A stretch of 64,000 bases of DNA from 2-12-FULL-35-15 sp036386835 (GTDB taxonomy: Bacteria > Bacteroidota > Bacteroidia > 2-12-FULL-35-15): NCBI GenBank assembly GCA_036386835.1, contig DASVUX010000011.1, forward strand, positions 248,001-312,000, given 5' to 3'. Below are positions 18,756 to 27,253 of the stretch, piece by piece. The position numbers and the translations under genes are program-made. The notes under the pieces are model-generated. The model saw nothing but the letters and a program-made list of their open reading frames with translations, was not told the origin of the DNA and ran no database searches. Every line of letters starts with the position of its first letter. Positions within the stretch are counted from its first letter, which is position 1.

Positions 18756-19754
18756 ATGAAGATAATAATACCAATGGCAGGAATGGGCAAGCGCATGCGC
18801 CCGCACACATTAACGACACCAAAACCTCTTATCCCGATCGCAGGCAAACCAATGGTTCAGCGTATAGTTGAAGACATTACAAAAGTATGCGATGAAAAAG
18901 TGGATGAGATCGCTTTTGTTGTGGGCCGTTTCGGAAAAGAAGCTGAAGATAATCTGGTGAAAGTGGCAGAAAGCCTTGGTGCAAAAGGCAGTATCTTTTA
19001 CCAGGATACCCCGCTGGGAACCGCTCATGCGATCATGTGCGCGAAAGAATGTGTAACCGGCAAAGTGGTTGTTGCATTCGCAGATACGCTTTTTAAAGCG
19101 GATTTTAAACTCGACTCCTCCAAAGAAGGCATTATCTGGGTTCAGAAAGTGGAAGACCCGAAACCGTTTGGTGTGGTAAAGATCGACAGCAACAATGTGA
19201 TCACAGACTTTGTTGAGAAACCCCAGGAATTTATTTCGGACCTTGCGATCATCGGGATCTATTATTTTAAAGATGGTGATTACCTGCGCAGGGAATTACA
19301 ATACCTGCTGGATAATAACATTACCGACAAAGGCGAGTTCCAGCTTACAAATGCGTTAGAGAACATGAAAGCGAAAGGAACGAAATTCAGCCCTGGAAAA
19401 GTAACGGAATGGCTTGATTGCGGGAACAAGGATGCAACGGTTTATACGAACTCCCGTATTCTTGAGTTTATCAAGGACCAGCCAAGAACAAAGAATTTTG
19501 TGAATAATAATTCAGTGATTACAGAGCCTTGTTTCATCGGTGAAGGCGTTCAACTTATCAATTCGAAGATCGGACCAAACGTTTCAATCGGGGCAAACAC
19601 AATCATTGATAATTCAATTGTAAAAAACAGTATTATTCAGACCAACAGCAAGATCAAAAATGCTGAACTGAGCAACTCGATGGTTGGTAATTTTTCGGAG
19701 TTTACCGGGAAATCCAGCGATGCCAGCATCAGCGATTATACCACTATCAGATAG
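18756..19754 (+). CDS. Sugar-phosphate nucleotidyltransferase with left-handed beta-helix C-terminus
   Basis: 332 residues. The N-terminal Rossmann-like domain begins MKIIIPMAGMGKRMRPHT and continues TPKPLIPIAGKPM, the nucleotide-binding signature G-x-G-x-R plus PKP-Lys. Further motifs are GTAHAI, FADTLF (metal-binding Asp), GEFQLTNALE and WLDCGN. From about residue 250 the hexapeptide pattern (GPNVSIGANTIIDNSIVKNS) suggests a left-handed beta-helix. Enzymes of this type make NDP-sugars such as dTDP- or UDP-glucose; the nucleobase and sugar cannot be read from sequence. It lies 41 bp after dut and abuts the TPR gene, and may supply sugar nucleotides for the exported glycans. Confidence 0.85.
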   Translation: MKIIIPMAGMGKRMRPHTLTTPKPLIPIAGKPMVQRIVEDITKVCDEKVDEIAFVVGRFGKEAEDNLVKVAESLGAKGSIFYQDTPLGTAHAIMCAKECVTGKVVVAFADTLFKADFKLDSSKEGIIWVQKVEDPKPFGVVKIDSNNVITDFVEKPQEFISDLAIIGIYYFKDGDYLRRELQYLLDNNITDKGEFQLTNALENMKAKGTKFSPGKVTEWLDCGNKDATVYTNSRILEFIKDQPRTKNFVNNNSVITEPCFIGEGVQLINSKIGPNVSIGANTIIDNSIVKNSIIQTNSKIKNAELSNSMVGNFSEFTGKSSDASISDYTTIR

Positions 19755-21530
19755 TTGAGAAGGAACAGAACATACCGCTTTTATTTACTGCTCCCTTGTT
19801 TTTTACTTGTGATCCTCTTTTCGTGCAAAACAAAAAAGGAGGCTTCGCAGCCGGCTGCGCCTGCTTCAAAAGCCAGCAGTGCAGCACCTAAAACCGGGCT
19901 CGAAGGAAAACAGCGTGTTGATTTTGAACGCTTGTTCTTTGATGCGAATAAAGAAAAAATGCTCGGAAATTATGATCTGGCCGAAACGCTTTTCTCACAG
20001 GCATTAAAGATTGATCCGAACAGCAGCGCAGCAATGTATGAGCTTGCAAACATCTATTCTTTCCAGAACAATAAGAACCAGGCTTTGTATTTCAGTAAAA
20101 AAGCTGTTGCTGCCGATCCTAAGAATATCTGGTACCAGTTATTGTATGCACAGTGCCTGAAAGAGAACAAACAACCCGATGAGGTGGCAAAAGTGCTTGA
20201 GAAACTTGTAAAGGACAACCCGGACAGGATTGATATGTATTATGAGCTCGCAAGCGCTTACCTGTTTGTCAACAAGCTTAATGATGCGGTAAAAACCTAT
20301 AACAAAATAGAGGAACGTATTGGTGTATCGGAAGAGGTCTCCATGCAGAAGCTGAAGATCCATAAAACCCAGGGTAACTTCGAAAAATCTGTTGAAGAGG
20401 CTCAAAAGCTGATCAAAGCTTATCCGAAAGATCCTAAATTCTACGGCATCCTGGGCGAGCTTTACCAGGAAAAGGGCCAAAGCGAAAAAGCCCTTGCTGC
20501 TTATAATGAACTTTTAAAAGTTGATCCTGACAATGCGTATGTACATCTTTCCCTAGCAGATTATTACCGCGGACAAAAACAAAACGAAAAAGCTTTTGAA
20601 GAAATAAAAATTGCATTCAGGAGCAAAGAGCTGGATATAGATACGAAGGTCAAAATCCTGCTTTCCTACTATTCCATTACAGAAACTTATGTTGAGCTCA
20701 AGCCGGATGCGGATGAGCTCTGCAGGATCCTGGTTGAAACCCACCCTGACGAAGCAAAGGCTTTTTCCATTTACGGTGATTTTTTATCAAGGGACAAAAA
20801 GCTGGAGGAGGCGAGGATACAATACCGCAAAGCAATTGCCCTTGACAAAGAGAAGTATGCACTGTGGAACCAGCTGCTTATAATAGAATCGGAACTGGAG
20901 GACATTGAAGCGCTTGAGAAAGAAAGCCGCGAAACAATGGAGCTTTTCCCCAACCAGCCCATCCCCTATTTTTATAATGGTGCGGCAAACCTGCAGCTTA
21001 AACGCTACAAAGAAGCCATTCCGCCTCTGCTGGAAGGAAAAGAATTCGTGTTTGACAATCCGCCATTGCTGGCCCAGTTTTATGCCAGCCTGGGTGATGC
21101 GTACAATCAGTTAAAAAAGCACTCGTCATCCGATTCCGCTTATGACAAAGCACTTGAGATAGATCCGAACAATATCTATGTGCTGAATAATTATGCTTAT
21201 TACCTTTCCTTAAGAAACACCAACCTGGAAAAGGCGGAAGCCATGTCTAAAAAGTGCAATGAACTTCAGCCCAATAATAATTCATATGAGGATACTTACG
21301 GATGGATCCTGTACCAGATGAAACGTTACGAAGACGCAAAGATCTGGATAGGAAAGGCGCTTGATCATGGCGGAAGGGGCAATGGCACATTGCTTGAACA
21401 TTATGGCGATATCCTGTACCGGCTTGGTGATAAGGATGAGGCTTTAAAATACTGGCAGGATGCGAAAAAGGCTTCCGGTGCAAGTGAACTGATCGACAAA
21501 AAGATCAACGATAAAAAATTATATGAATAG
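19755..21530 (+). CDS. TPR-repeat lipoprotein
   Basis: 591 residues starting at a TTG that directly abuts the TAG of the nucleotidyltransferase gene. The N-terminus (RRNRTYRFYLLLPCFLLVILFSC) is a lipoprotein signal with its cysteine about 25 residues in, which supports the TTG start. The rest is about a dozen TPR-like units (YDLAETLFSQALKIDPNSSA; NIYVLNNYAYYLSLRNTNLE), predicted to form a helical solenoid on the periplasmic face of a membrane. TPR lipoproteins usually scaffold envelope complexes. Its place next to the DUF4292-like lipoprotein and EnvC-like genes is a common Bacteroidota order, which suggests a shared envelope-biogenesis role not defined here. Confidence 0.85.
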   Translation: MRRNRTYRFYLLLPCFLLVILFSCKTKKEASQPAAPASKASSAAPKTGLEGKQRVDFERLFFDANKEKMLGNYDLAETLFSQALKIDPNSSAAMYELANIYSFQNNKNQALYFSKKAVAADPKNIWYQLLYAQCLKENKQPDEVAKVLEKLVKDNPDRIDMYYELASAYLFVNKLNDAVKTYNKIEERIGVSEEVSMQKLKIHKTQGNFEKSVEEAQKLIKAYPKDPKFYGILGELYQEKGQSEKALAAYNELLKVDPDNAYVHLSLADYYRGQKQNEKAFEEIKIAFRSKELDIDTKVKILLSYYSITETYVELKPDADELCRILVETHPDEAKAFSIYGDFLSRDKKLEEARIQYRKAIALDKEKYALWNQLLIIESELEDIEALEKESRETMELFPNQPIPYFYNGAANLQLKRYKEAIPPLLEGKEFVFDNPPLLAQFYASLGDAYNQLKKHSSSDSAYDKALEIDPNNIYVLNNYAYYLSLRNTNLEKAEAMSKKCNELQPNNNSYEDTYGWILYQMKRYEDAKIWIGKALDHGGRGNGTLLEHYGDILYRLGDKDEALKYWQDAKKASGASELIDKKINDKKLYE

Positions 21531-22383
21531 AATTCCGCCCTATATTACTTTTTTAAGAAAAGGGCAGATCGTGCTTTTCCTTCTTGCTGCAATGTCTTTT
21601 GCCGGCTGTAAAAATCAAAAAAAGATCACCCTTAATAACGGGAAGTGCATCCTTGATTTTAAAAATGCAAAAACGCTTACTTCGAACCTCAAAGCAAATG
21701 AGCTGCAGTTTACGTGGCTGAAAGGAAAGTTAAGTGCCGAAGCACTGATAGACAGCAGCTCCAACTCTTTCACAATCTCCCTTCGGATGAAACGCGACAG
21801 CGTGATCTGGATGTCGATCTCCAAACTGGGCATTGAAGGGGCCCGCGTGCTTATAACAAAGGACTCCGTTAAATTCACCAATACGCTTCAGAATAAGTAC
21901 TTCAAAGGCGACTATGCTTATATCAGCAAACTGCTGAATACCGAACTTGATTTTGAAATGCTCCAGTCGCTTCTCGTGGGAAACAGCGTCTCGTTCTATG
22001 ATGAGGACGAAAAAATTAAACCCGGTGTGGATGACTGCCAGTACACCCTGGGAACAGTGCGCAAGTTCAAACGGAGAAAAGTGGAACGCGGAAAAGAATT
22101 GAAAGAGCCGGCCCAGAGCATTTTCCTGGCCCCCGAGAACTTTAAGATCTCAAGGATTCTGTTCTATGAATTCAACCCCGACAGGAGCTTTGATGCACGC
22201 TTTGGCGATTTTACAGGGGTGGAGCACGGGCAATTCTTCCCGCAGAAAATAAACTATGCCATCAAGGCACAGAAGAACGTTACTATTGACTTAATTTACT
22301 CAAAGGTAACCTTGGATGAGGAACAAAGCTTCCCTTTCAAAATACCTGATAACTATGAACAGATCATCTATAAAGGGAAGTAA
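21523..22383 (+). CDS. DUF4292-like lipoprotein
   Basis: 286 residues; the start overlaps the TPR gene by eight bases, implying translational coupling. The N-terminus ends in FLLAAMSFAGC, a lipobox. The body is mostly beta-strand in character and begins with a segment (LSAEALIDSSSNSFTISLRMKRDSVIW, read in parts) that resembles LolB/LppX-like lipid-carrier folds used in outer-membrane lipoprotein handling. I recognise it as DUF4292-like from its context and this segment; the biochemical role is unknown. It may move lipoproteins or glycolipids to the outer membrane. Confidence 0.7.
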   Translation: MNRIPPYITFLRKGQIVLFLLAAMSFAGCKNQKKITLNNGKCILDFKNAKTLTSNLKANELQFTWLKGKLSAEALIDSSSNSFTISLRMKRDSVIWMSISKLGIEGARVLITKDSVKFTNTLQNKYFKGDYAYISKLLNTELDFEMLQSLLVGNSVSFYDEDEKIKPGVDDCQYTLGTVRKFKRRKVERGKELKEPAQSIFLAPENFKISRILFYEFNPDRSFDARFGDFTGVEHGQFFPQKINYAIKAQKNVTIDLIYSKVTLDEEQSFPFKIPDNYEQIIYKGK

Positions 22384-23611
22384 TCATATTCCTTTTTTCT
22401 TTCTGTTGTTGTGCCTCATCCTGACCGGCACCGTGGATGCGTTCGCCCAAAAACAAAGCAAAAAGGACCTCGAGAACAAAAAGAAACAGATCCAGAAAGA
22501 GATTGACTATACCAACCAGCTGCTGGCAGAAACAAAGAAGAACAAAAAACGTTCGCTTACCGAGCTGGTTGCACTGAATAAGAAGATCTCGCAACGTGAA
22601 GAGCTGATCGCCAACATCAACAGCCAGATCTACCTGCTTGACAAAGAGATCCGTGAAAACAATGAATCCATAAAAGGCCTCCAGAATGATCTTACCAAGC
22701 TGAAAGCGGAGTATGCGAAGATGATCTATTACGCATACAAAAACCAGGACGGATATAACAGGCTGGTGTTTATTTTTGCCTCCAAAGATTTTGAGCAGGC
22801 ATATATGCGTCTCAAATATCTTCAGCAATACAGCGAGTTCAGGCACCACCAGGCCGAAAAAATCACAAATACCCGGAAATCTCTCAACCAGAAGGTACAG
22901 GACCTTGAAGCAAAAAAATCTGATAAGCGTGTTCTGCTTACGGGTGAAGTCGCAGAAAAACAAAATCTCGCTTCGGAAAAAGGGGAAAAGGAACAGGTGT
23001 TCTCACAGTTACAAACCCAGGAAAGCAAGCTGAAAAAAGACCTGGAGAAGAAAAAGAAGGATGCCAACAATCTGCAGCAGGCGATCCAGCGTGCTATCCA
23101 GAAAGAGCTTGAAAAAGCACAAAAAGAAGCCGTGACCGAGAACAAGCCCAAACCTCAGAAAATCGTGCTTACCCCGGAAACACAGCAGCTTTCCAATTCT
23201 TTCGCCAGCAATAAAGCGAAGCTTCCCTGGCCTGTTGCCAAAGGAATCATCAGTGAACACTTCGGTGTGCATCCACACCCTCTTATGCCTGACATCGAGA
23301 TCAACAACAATGGTGTTGATATCACAACCAATACCGGTTCACTTGCAAGGGCCGTGTTTGACGGAGAAGTGAAAGCTATTGGGAATATGCCAGGTGCCGG
23401 GGAGTTTGTGCTAGTAAGGCATGGCGAATACCTGACCATCTACGCCAACCTGAAGGATGTTTATGTAAAAACAGGTGATAAGGTAACTACCAAACAAAAC
23501 CTCGGATCCATCCTTTACGATGATGAAGAAAACAAAACCGTGCTCCAGTTCCAGATCTGGAAAGGACAGACCAAATTAAATCCCGAAAGCTGGATTTTCA
23601 AAAGCAATTAG
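22355..23611 (+). CDS. EnvC-like murein hydrolase activator (coiled coil plus degenerate M23/LytM domain)
   Basis: Taking the ATG at 22355 gives 418 residues beginning MNRSSIKGSNHIPFFFLLLC and a signal peptide ending VDAFAQ; an upstream ATG at 22316 would put 13 odd residues before it. It overlaps the upstream lipoprotein gene by 29 bases. Residues about 30-270 are a long Lys/Glu/Gln-rich coiled coil, followed by a LytM domain (GVHPHPLMPDIEINNNGVDI to the end). The zinc and catalytic residues are missing: the usual H-x3-D is NNNGVD, HxH is replaced by LQFQIW, and the HAHL-type His is replaced in IYANL. That is the state of EnvC/NlpD activators, which switch on cell-separating amidases instead of cutting peptidoglycan. 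Confidence 0.88.
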   Translation: MNRSSIKGSNHIPFFFLLLCLILTGTVDAFAQKQSKKDLENKKKQIQKEIDYTNQLLAETKKNKKRSLTELVALNKKISQREELIANINSQIYLLDKEIRENNESIKGLQNDLTKLKAEYAKMIYYAYKNQDGYNRLVFIFASKDFEQAYMRLKYLQQYSEFRHHQAEKITNTRKSLNQKVQDLEAKKSDKRVLLTGEVAEKQNLASEKGEKEQVFSQLQTQESKLKKDLEKKKKDANNLQQAIQRAIQKELEKAQKEAVTENKPKPQKIVLTPETQQLSNSFASNKAKLPWPVAKGIISEHFGVHPHPLMPDIEINNNGVDITTNTGSLARAVFDGEVKAIGNMPGAGEFVLVRHGEYLTIYANLKDVYVKTGDKVTTKQNLGSILYDDEENKTVLQFQIWKGQTKLNPESWIFKSN

Positions 23612-23643
23612 GCGTGTTTAAGGTTTATTAAGCATTAATTTCT

Positions 23644-23651
23644 TATCTTTG
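23644..23651 (+). promoter_or_regulatory. Bacteroidota-type -7 element of tatA
   Basis: TATCTTTG matches TANNTTTG and lies 27 bases before the tatA ATG at 23679. The -33 region has only a loose TTTA at 23617-23620. It marks a separate transcript after the EnvC-like gene. Confidence 0.5.
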
Positions 23652-23678
23652 CCTCATTATTCTTAAAAACACCACACA

Positions 23679-23870
23679 ATGTTAAACAGTATCATGTTGT
23701 TTATGGGCCTTGGTGCCTCTGAAATGATAATTATCCTTGTAATTGTTCTATTGCTTTTTGGCGGTAAAAAGATCCCTGAATTAATGAAAGGATTAGGAAA
23801 AGGCGTTAAAGAATTCAAGGACGCTTCCAAAGCTGAAGGAGAAACGCCTTCAACAGAAAAAAAAGATTGA
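23679..23870 (+). CDS. tatA: Sec-independent (twin-arginine) translocase subunit TatA/TatE
   Basis: 63 residues: a short N-terminal part, one membrane helix (EMIIILVIVLLLF), the hallmark hinge FGGKKIPEL, an amphipathic helix (MKGLGKGVKEFKDASK) and a charged tail. This is the TatA/E family, which forms the protein-conducting oligomer that exports folded proteins. No tatC lies in the window. The gene is bounded by a -7 element upstream and a terminator downstream, so it appears monocistronic. Confidence 0.93.
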   Translation: MLNSIMLFMGLGASEMIIILVIVLLLFGGKKIPELMKGLGKGVKEFKDASKAEGETPSTEKKD

Positions 23871-23893
23871 TCTAAAGAATTCCATAAAGCAAC

Positions 23894-23923
23894 ACCTCCT
23901 TCATAAAGGGGGTTTTTGTTTTT
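23894..23923 (+). terminator. Rho-independent terminator after tatA
   Basis: ACCTCCTT (23894-23901) pairs with AAGGGGGT (23906-23913) around a four-base loop, with one G-T pair, and is followed by a T-rich run (TTTTTGTTTTT). It starts 23 bases past the tatA stop. Confidence 0.75.
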
Positions 23924-23974
23924 ATACTATGGCTGTTAATTTTTGTCTGTACTAATTATCGATTAACCTTTCCT

Positions 23975-25405
23975 GTGAAAACATACAACTCCCTTTCGCT
24001 GATCCGGACTGACCTTGAAAACAACACACTTACCTGTGTAGGATTGACCAATGAATACCTTAGGTGCATACAGGAAAAGAATGGGGAGCTTAATATTTTC
24101 CTTGAAATTTTTGAAGCTTCTGCTTTAAAGAAAGCTGAAGAGGTTGATAAAAAAATAAAGGACAAAACCGCCGGAAAGCTTGCGGGTCTTGTTATTGCTT
24201 TAAAGGACAACATCTGTTATAAAGGTCACCAGGTATCAGCTTCTTCCAGGATCCTGGGGAAGTTCGAATCCCTTTACAGCGCCACCGTTGTTGAAAGGCT
24301 TCTTGCAGAAGATGCGATCATTATCGGGAGAACCAATTGCGATGAGTTCGCAATGGGAAGCTCCAATGAAAATTCCGCTTTCGGAAATACCAAGAATCCA
24401 CATAATCCGAAGTGTGTTCCCGGAGGTTCTTCAGGGGGCTCAGCAGCAGCAGTTGCAGCGGGAATGTGCCTTGCTGCCTTGGGCACGGACACAGGCGGAT
24501 CCATTCGTCAGCCGGCCTCTTTCTGCGGGGTTGTTGGTTTTAAGCCTACATACGGAAGGGTTTCACGTCATGGCGCAATCGCCTACGCATCCTCATTTGA
24601 CCAGATCGGGCCCCTTACGATGAATGTGGAAGATGCGGCCCTTATCATGGAAGTAATAGCGGGGGCAGATGATTACGACAGCACCGCATCACAGAAACCC
24701 GTTTCTCCATATTCAAAAGAGCTTGGCGGAAACGGAAAAAAACTTAAGATCGCCTACCTGCGTGATTGTCTTGAAAACCCAGGCCTTAACCCTGAAATTA
24801 AAGCCAGGATCAATGAGATCATCGGTAAACTTAAAGCGGACGGCCACTCGGTAGAAGCCGTTGAATTCCCTTATCTTGAATTCCTTGTCCCTACGTATTA
24901 TGTGTTAACCACAGCAGAGGCTTCTTCCAATCTTGCACGTTTTGACGGGATCAACTTCGGGTACAGGAGCCCGAATGCTTTTGACCTCGAATCTACCTAT
25001 AAAAAATCCCGCTCAGAAGGCTTTGGCCAAGAAGTGAAGCGCAGGATCATGCTCGGGACCTTTGTGCTTAGCGCGGGCTATTATGATGCTTACTACTCAA
25101 AAGGCCAGCGGGTAAGGCAGATGCTCCGGAACAAAGTAAACGAGATCTTTGCCGGCCATGACCTGATCCTCTCTCCTACTACACCCGGAACGGCTTTTGA
25201 ATTCGGGCAGAAAGGCGCGGACCCTATCGCGATGTATCTTGAAGATATCTTTACTGTCCTGGCTAATATCACGGGACATCCTGCTATTTCAATCCCTGCG
25301 GGCAAACATTCCAACGGGCTTCCATTTGGAATCCAATTCACCGGTAAAGCTTTCGCAGATGGAGAATTGATGGCTTTCTCAAAAGAGGTCCTTGAAAAAC
25401 ATTGA
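23975..25405 (+). CDS. gatA: Asp-tRNA(Asn)/Glu-tRNA(Gln) amidotransferase subunit A
   Basis: 476 residues from a GTG start, a normal GatA length. The amidase-signature triad is intact with canonical spacing: Lys77 (ALKDN), cis-Ser152 (PGGSSGGSA) and nucleophile Ser176 (TDTGGSIRQP). The following FCGVVGFKPTYGRVSRHG is typical of GatA. The enzyme releases ammonia from glutamine for GatB to amidate misacylated tRNA. No gatB or gatC is in the window; scattered gat genes are common in Bacteroidota. It lies downstream of the tatA terminator, so it needs its own promoter, which I could not place. Confidence 0.95.
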   Translation: MKTYNSLSLIRTDLENNTLTCVGLTNEYLRCIQEKNGELNIFLEIFEASALKKAEEVDKKIKDKTAGKLAGLVIALKDNICYKGHQVSASSRILGKFESLYSATVVERLLAEDAIIIGRTNCDEFAMGSSNENSAFGNTKNPHNPKCVPGGSSGGSAAAVAAGMCLAALGTDTGGSIRQPASFCGVVGFKPTYGRVSRHGAIAYASSFDQIGPLTMNVEDAALIMEVIAGADDYDSTASQKPVSPYSKELGGNGKKLKIAYLRDCLENPGLNPEIKARINEIIGKLKADGHSVEAVEFPYLEFLVPTYYVLTTAEASSNLARFDGINFGYRSPNAFDLESTYKKSRSEGFGQEVKRRIMLGTFVLSAGYYDAYYSKGQRVRQMLRNKVNEIFAGHDLILSPTTPGTAFEFGQKGADPIAMYLEDIFTVLANITGHPAISIPAGKHSNGLPFGIQFTGKAFADGELMAFSKEVLEKH

Positions 25406-25643
25406 TTTGTTTTTTTATCATCATGCGTACTGTCATTTCGAGCCGGGGAAAGTGTGACCGCATTTGATTCTAGGGTCTAATCCAAAGCTGGTTCTCGACT
25501 CCGCCAAAAATAGCCACCTCACACGCCAAATCATACGCTCCTTTGCTCCTCATATTCTCAGGTAAAAAACCTTAACTCGTCTAATCTTCTTGTTTCTTTA
25601 AACTATCATTGTTAAGTTTGTGCATGGCGGTTAATTATTCGAT
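25406..25643. other. 238-bp intergenic region with repeat fragment and mltD-like promoter
   Basis: Contains TGTCATTTCGAGC (25433-25445), a word frequent in dispersed intergenic repeats of Bacteroidota, here without an obvious second arm. The 3' end holds the promoter listed separately. No open frame of interest and no RNA gene was seen. Confidence 0.35.
25590..25620 (+). promoter_or_regulatory. Bacteroidota-type promoter for the lytic transglycosylase gene
   Basis: TTG (25590-25592) and TAAGTTTG (25613-25620), separated by 20 bases, match the -33/-7 pattern. The ATG at 25644 lies 23 bases downstream. Confidence 0.5.
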
Positions 25644-27113
25644 ATGACGGGATCTAAAAGTTTAATCAGTGCATTTTTAATTTTCATGTTAGGCTGTGCA
25701 TTACCGGCAGCTGCCCAGGTACCGGCCTCCCAGCCAGGCACACAAATGCAGGATGACCCCATCGCTTCTGTCCTTGACAGCCTTTATAAGCTTGACCTTT
25801 TTGAAAAAGGATACGGAAAGGTCATCTATTCCAAAAACCCAAAGTACCAGTTTCCGAAAGATTCCGTACCGCGCTATGATGAAGCTACCTATGCCGCGCG
25901 GCTTGAAAGAATAGACGCAGCCTCCCCATTCGACCTCCAGTATAATCCCGTAGTAAAAGGATATATAGAAATGTACACCATGCGTAAGCGTGAGCTCGTA
26001 TCGAGGATGATGGCGCTGTCGCAATTATATTTCCCGCTGTTTGAGCAACAGCTTGATAAATATAACCTTCCCCTGGAACTAAAGTATCTTGCAATATGTG
26101 AATCTGCGTTGAACCCTCTTGCAAAGAGCCGCGTGGGCGCAACGGGCCTCTGGCAGTTCATGTACCCTACCGGAAAAATGTACGGGCTTAAGGTGTCTTC
26201 TTACATCGATGAGCGCTGCGATCCTTACAAATCAACCATTGCGGCCTGTGAATATTTTAAATACCTCTACGGTCTTTTTGGCGACTGGCAGATGGTGCTT
26301 GCTGCTTACAATGGCGGCCCGGGTACAGTTAACCGCGCCATCCGCAGGAGTGGTGGAAAAAAAACATACTGGGAGATCCGCCCTTTTCTCCCGAAAGAAA
26401 CGCAGGGTTATGTGCCTGCATTTATAGCCGTTAATTATGTTATGAATTATACTGCTGAACACAACATGTATTCAGCCATCCCCAAAAAAACATTTCTTGC
26501 GGTGGATACCGTGAACATTAAAAAACAGATCTCGTTTTCCCAATTGTCTTCAGTTCTCGACATCCCCATTGAAGACCTTCAGTATCTAAACCCCAGCTAT
26601 AAGAAAAATGTGGTGCCGGTAATCCCGGAAGAATTAAGTTACCTGGCGCTTCCGGCAAATAAAATAGGCACATTCGTTAATAACGAAAGCTCAATCTATA
26701 ACATTAAGGGGGATTCACTCACCAGCCGTGACGTGCTTGCTTCGCAGGAAGTAACGAAAATACACACTGTCCGGAGCGGTGAACATCTGAGCACTATCGC
26801 GAAACGTTATGGTTGTACTGTTGCTGAACTGAAACAGTGGAACGGCATTAAAACAACCACCGTTAAGCCCGGGAAAAAGCTGACGATCTACCTGTATCAG
26901 AAAAAAAACGATAAGACTGCTGCAGTAGCTGCTGCATCAAAAGAAACCGGCCCTGCTGCGAAATTTAAATATTACACGATCAAAAAGGGGGATTCACTTT
27001 TTAAGATCGCAAAAGCGAATAACACAACTGTTGAAGAACTAAAACGTTTGAATGGTTTGGATGCTAAATCCAGCTTGATCCCGGGAAAGAAACTTAAAGT
27101 TGCTGCACTCTGA
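25644..27113 (+). CDS. Membrane-bound lytic murein transglycosylase with LysM domains (MltD-like)
   Basis: 489 residues with an N-terminal signal (ISAFLIFMLGCALPAAAQ) that could also be read as a lipobox. Residues about 135-290 form a family 1 lytic transglycosylase domain: catalytic Glu153 in YLAICESALNP, then SRVGATGLWQFM, AYNGGPGTVNRAI and YVPAFIAVNYVMNY. A degenerate LysM-like segment (about 300-330) precedes two clear LysM domains (HTVRSGEHLSTIAKRYG and YTIKKGDSLFKIAKANN) that bind peptidoglycan. The enzyme cleaves glycan strands to give 1,6-anhydro ends and is likely anchored in the envelope. This domain order equals MltD of other phyla; the Bacteroidota gene is conventionally only called MltD-like. 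Confidence 0.92.
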   Translation: MTGSKSLISAFLIFMLGCALPAAAQVPASQPGTQMQDDPIASVLDSLYKLDLFEKGYGKVIYSKNPKYQFPKDSVPRYDEATYAARLERIDAASPFDLQYNPVVKGYIEMYTMRKRELVSRMMALSQLYFPLFEQQLDKYNLPLELKYLAICESALNPLAKSRVGATGLWQFMYPTGKMYGLKVSSYIDERCDPYKSTIAACEYFKYLYGLFGDWQMVLAAYNGGPGTVNRAIRRSGGKKTYWEIRPFLPKETQGYVPAFIAVNYVMNYTAEHNMYSAIPKKTFLAVDTVNIKKQISFSQLSSVLDIPIEDLQYLNPSYKKNVVPVIPEELSYLALPANKIGTFVNNESSIYNIKGDSLTSRDVLASQEVTKIHTVRSGEHLSTIAKRYGCTVAELKQWNGIKTTTVKPGKKLTIYLYQKKNDKTAAVAAASKETGPAAKFKYYTIKKGDSLFKIAKANNTTVEELKRLNGLDAKSSLIPGKKLKVAAL

Positions 27114-27178
27114 AGATCTTTTTTACTGCTGACTTTGGCTGCGCCAGGGTGAATGCCCCGAAATCCATTTATTTAGCG

Positions 27179-27186
27179 TATCTTTG
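27179..27186 (+). promoter_or_regulatory. Bacteroidota-type -7 element before the DEAD-box helicase gene
   Basis: TATCTTTG matches TANNTTTG and would give a leader of about 60 bases to the ATG at 27254. Long 5' leaders are usual for cold- or RNA-regulated helicases, but no conserved element was recognised. Confidence 0.45.
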
Positions 27187-27253
27187 TGAAATATTAATCA
27201 CTCCGGAATATTTTTCTATCCAAAAACTTCCCGCTTAAAAATCAAATTTCTAA

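Noticed and set aside
22364..22963. 199-codon antisense frame opposite the EnvC-like gene
   Set aside because: The Phe/Leu/Val-rich translation is the mirror of the Lys/Glu coiled coil, a usual artefact.
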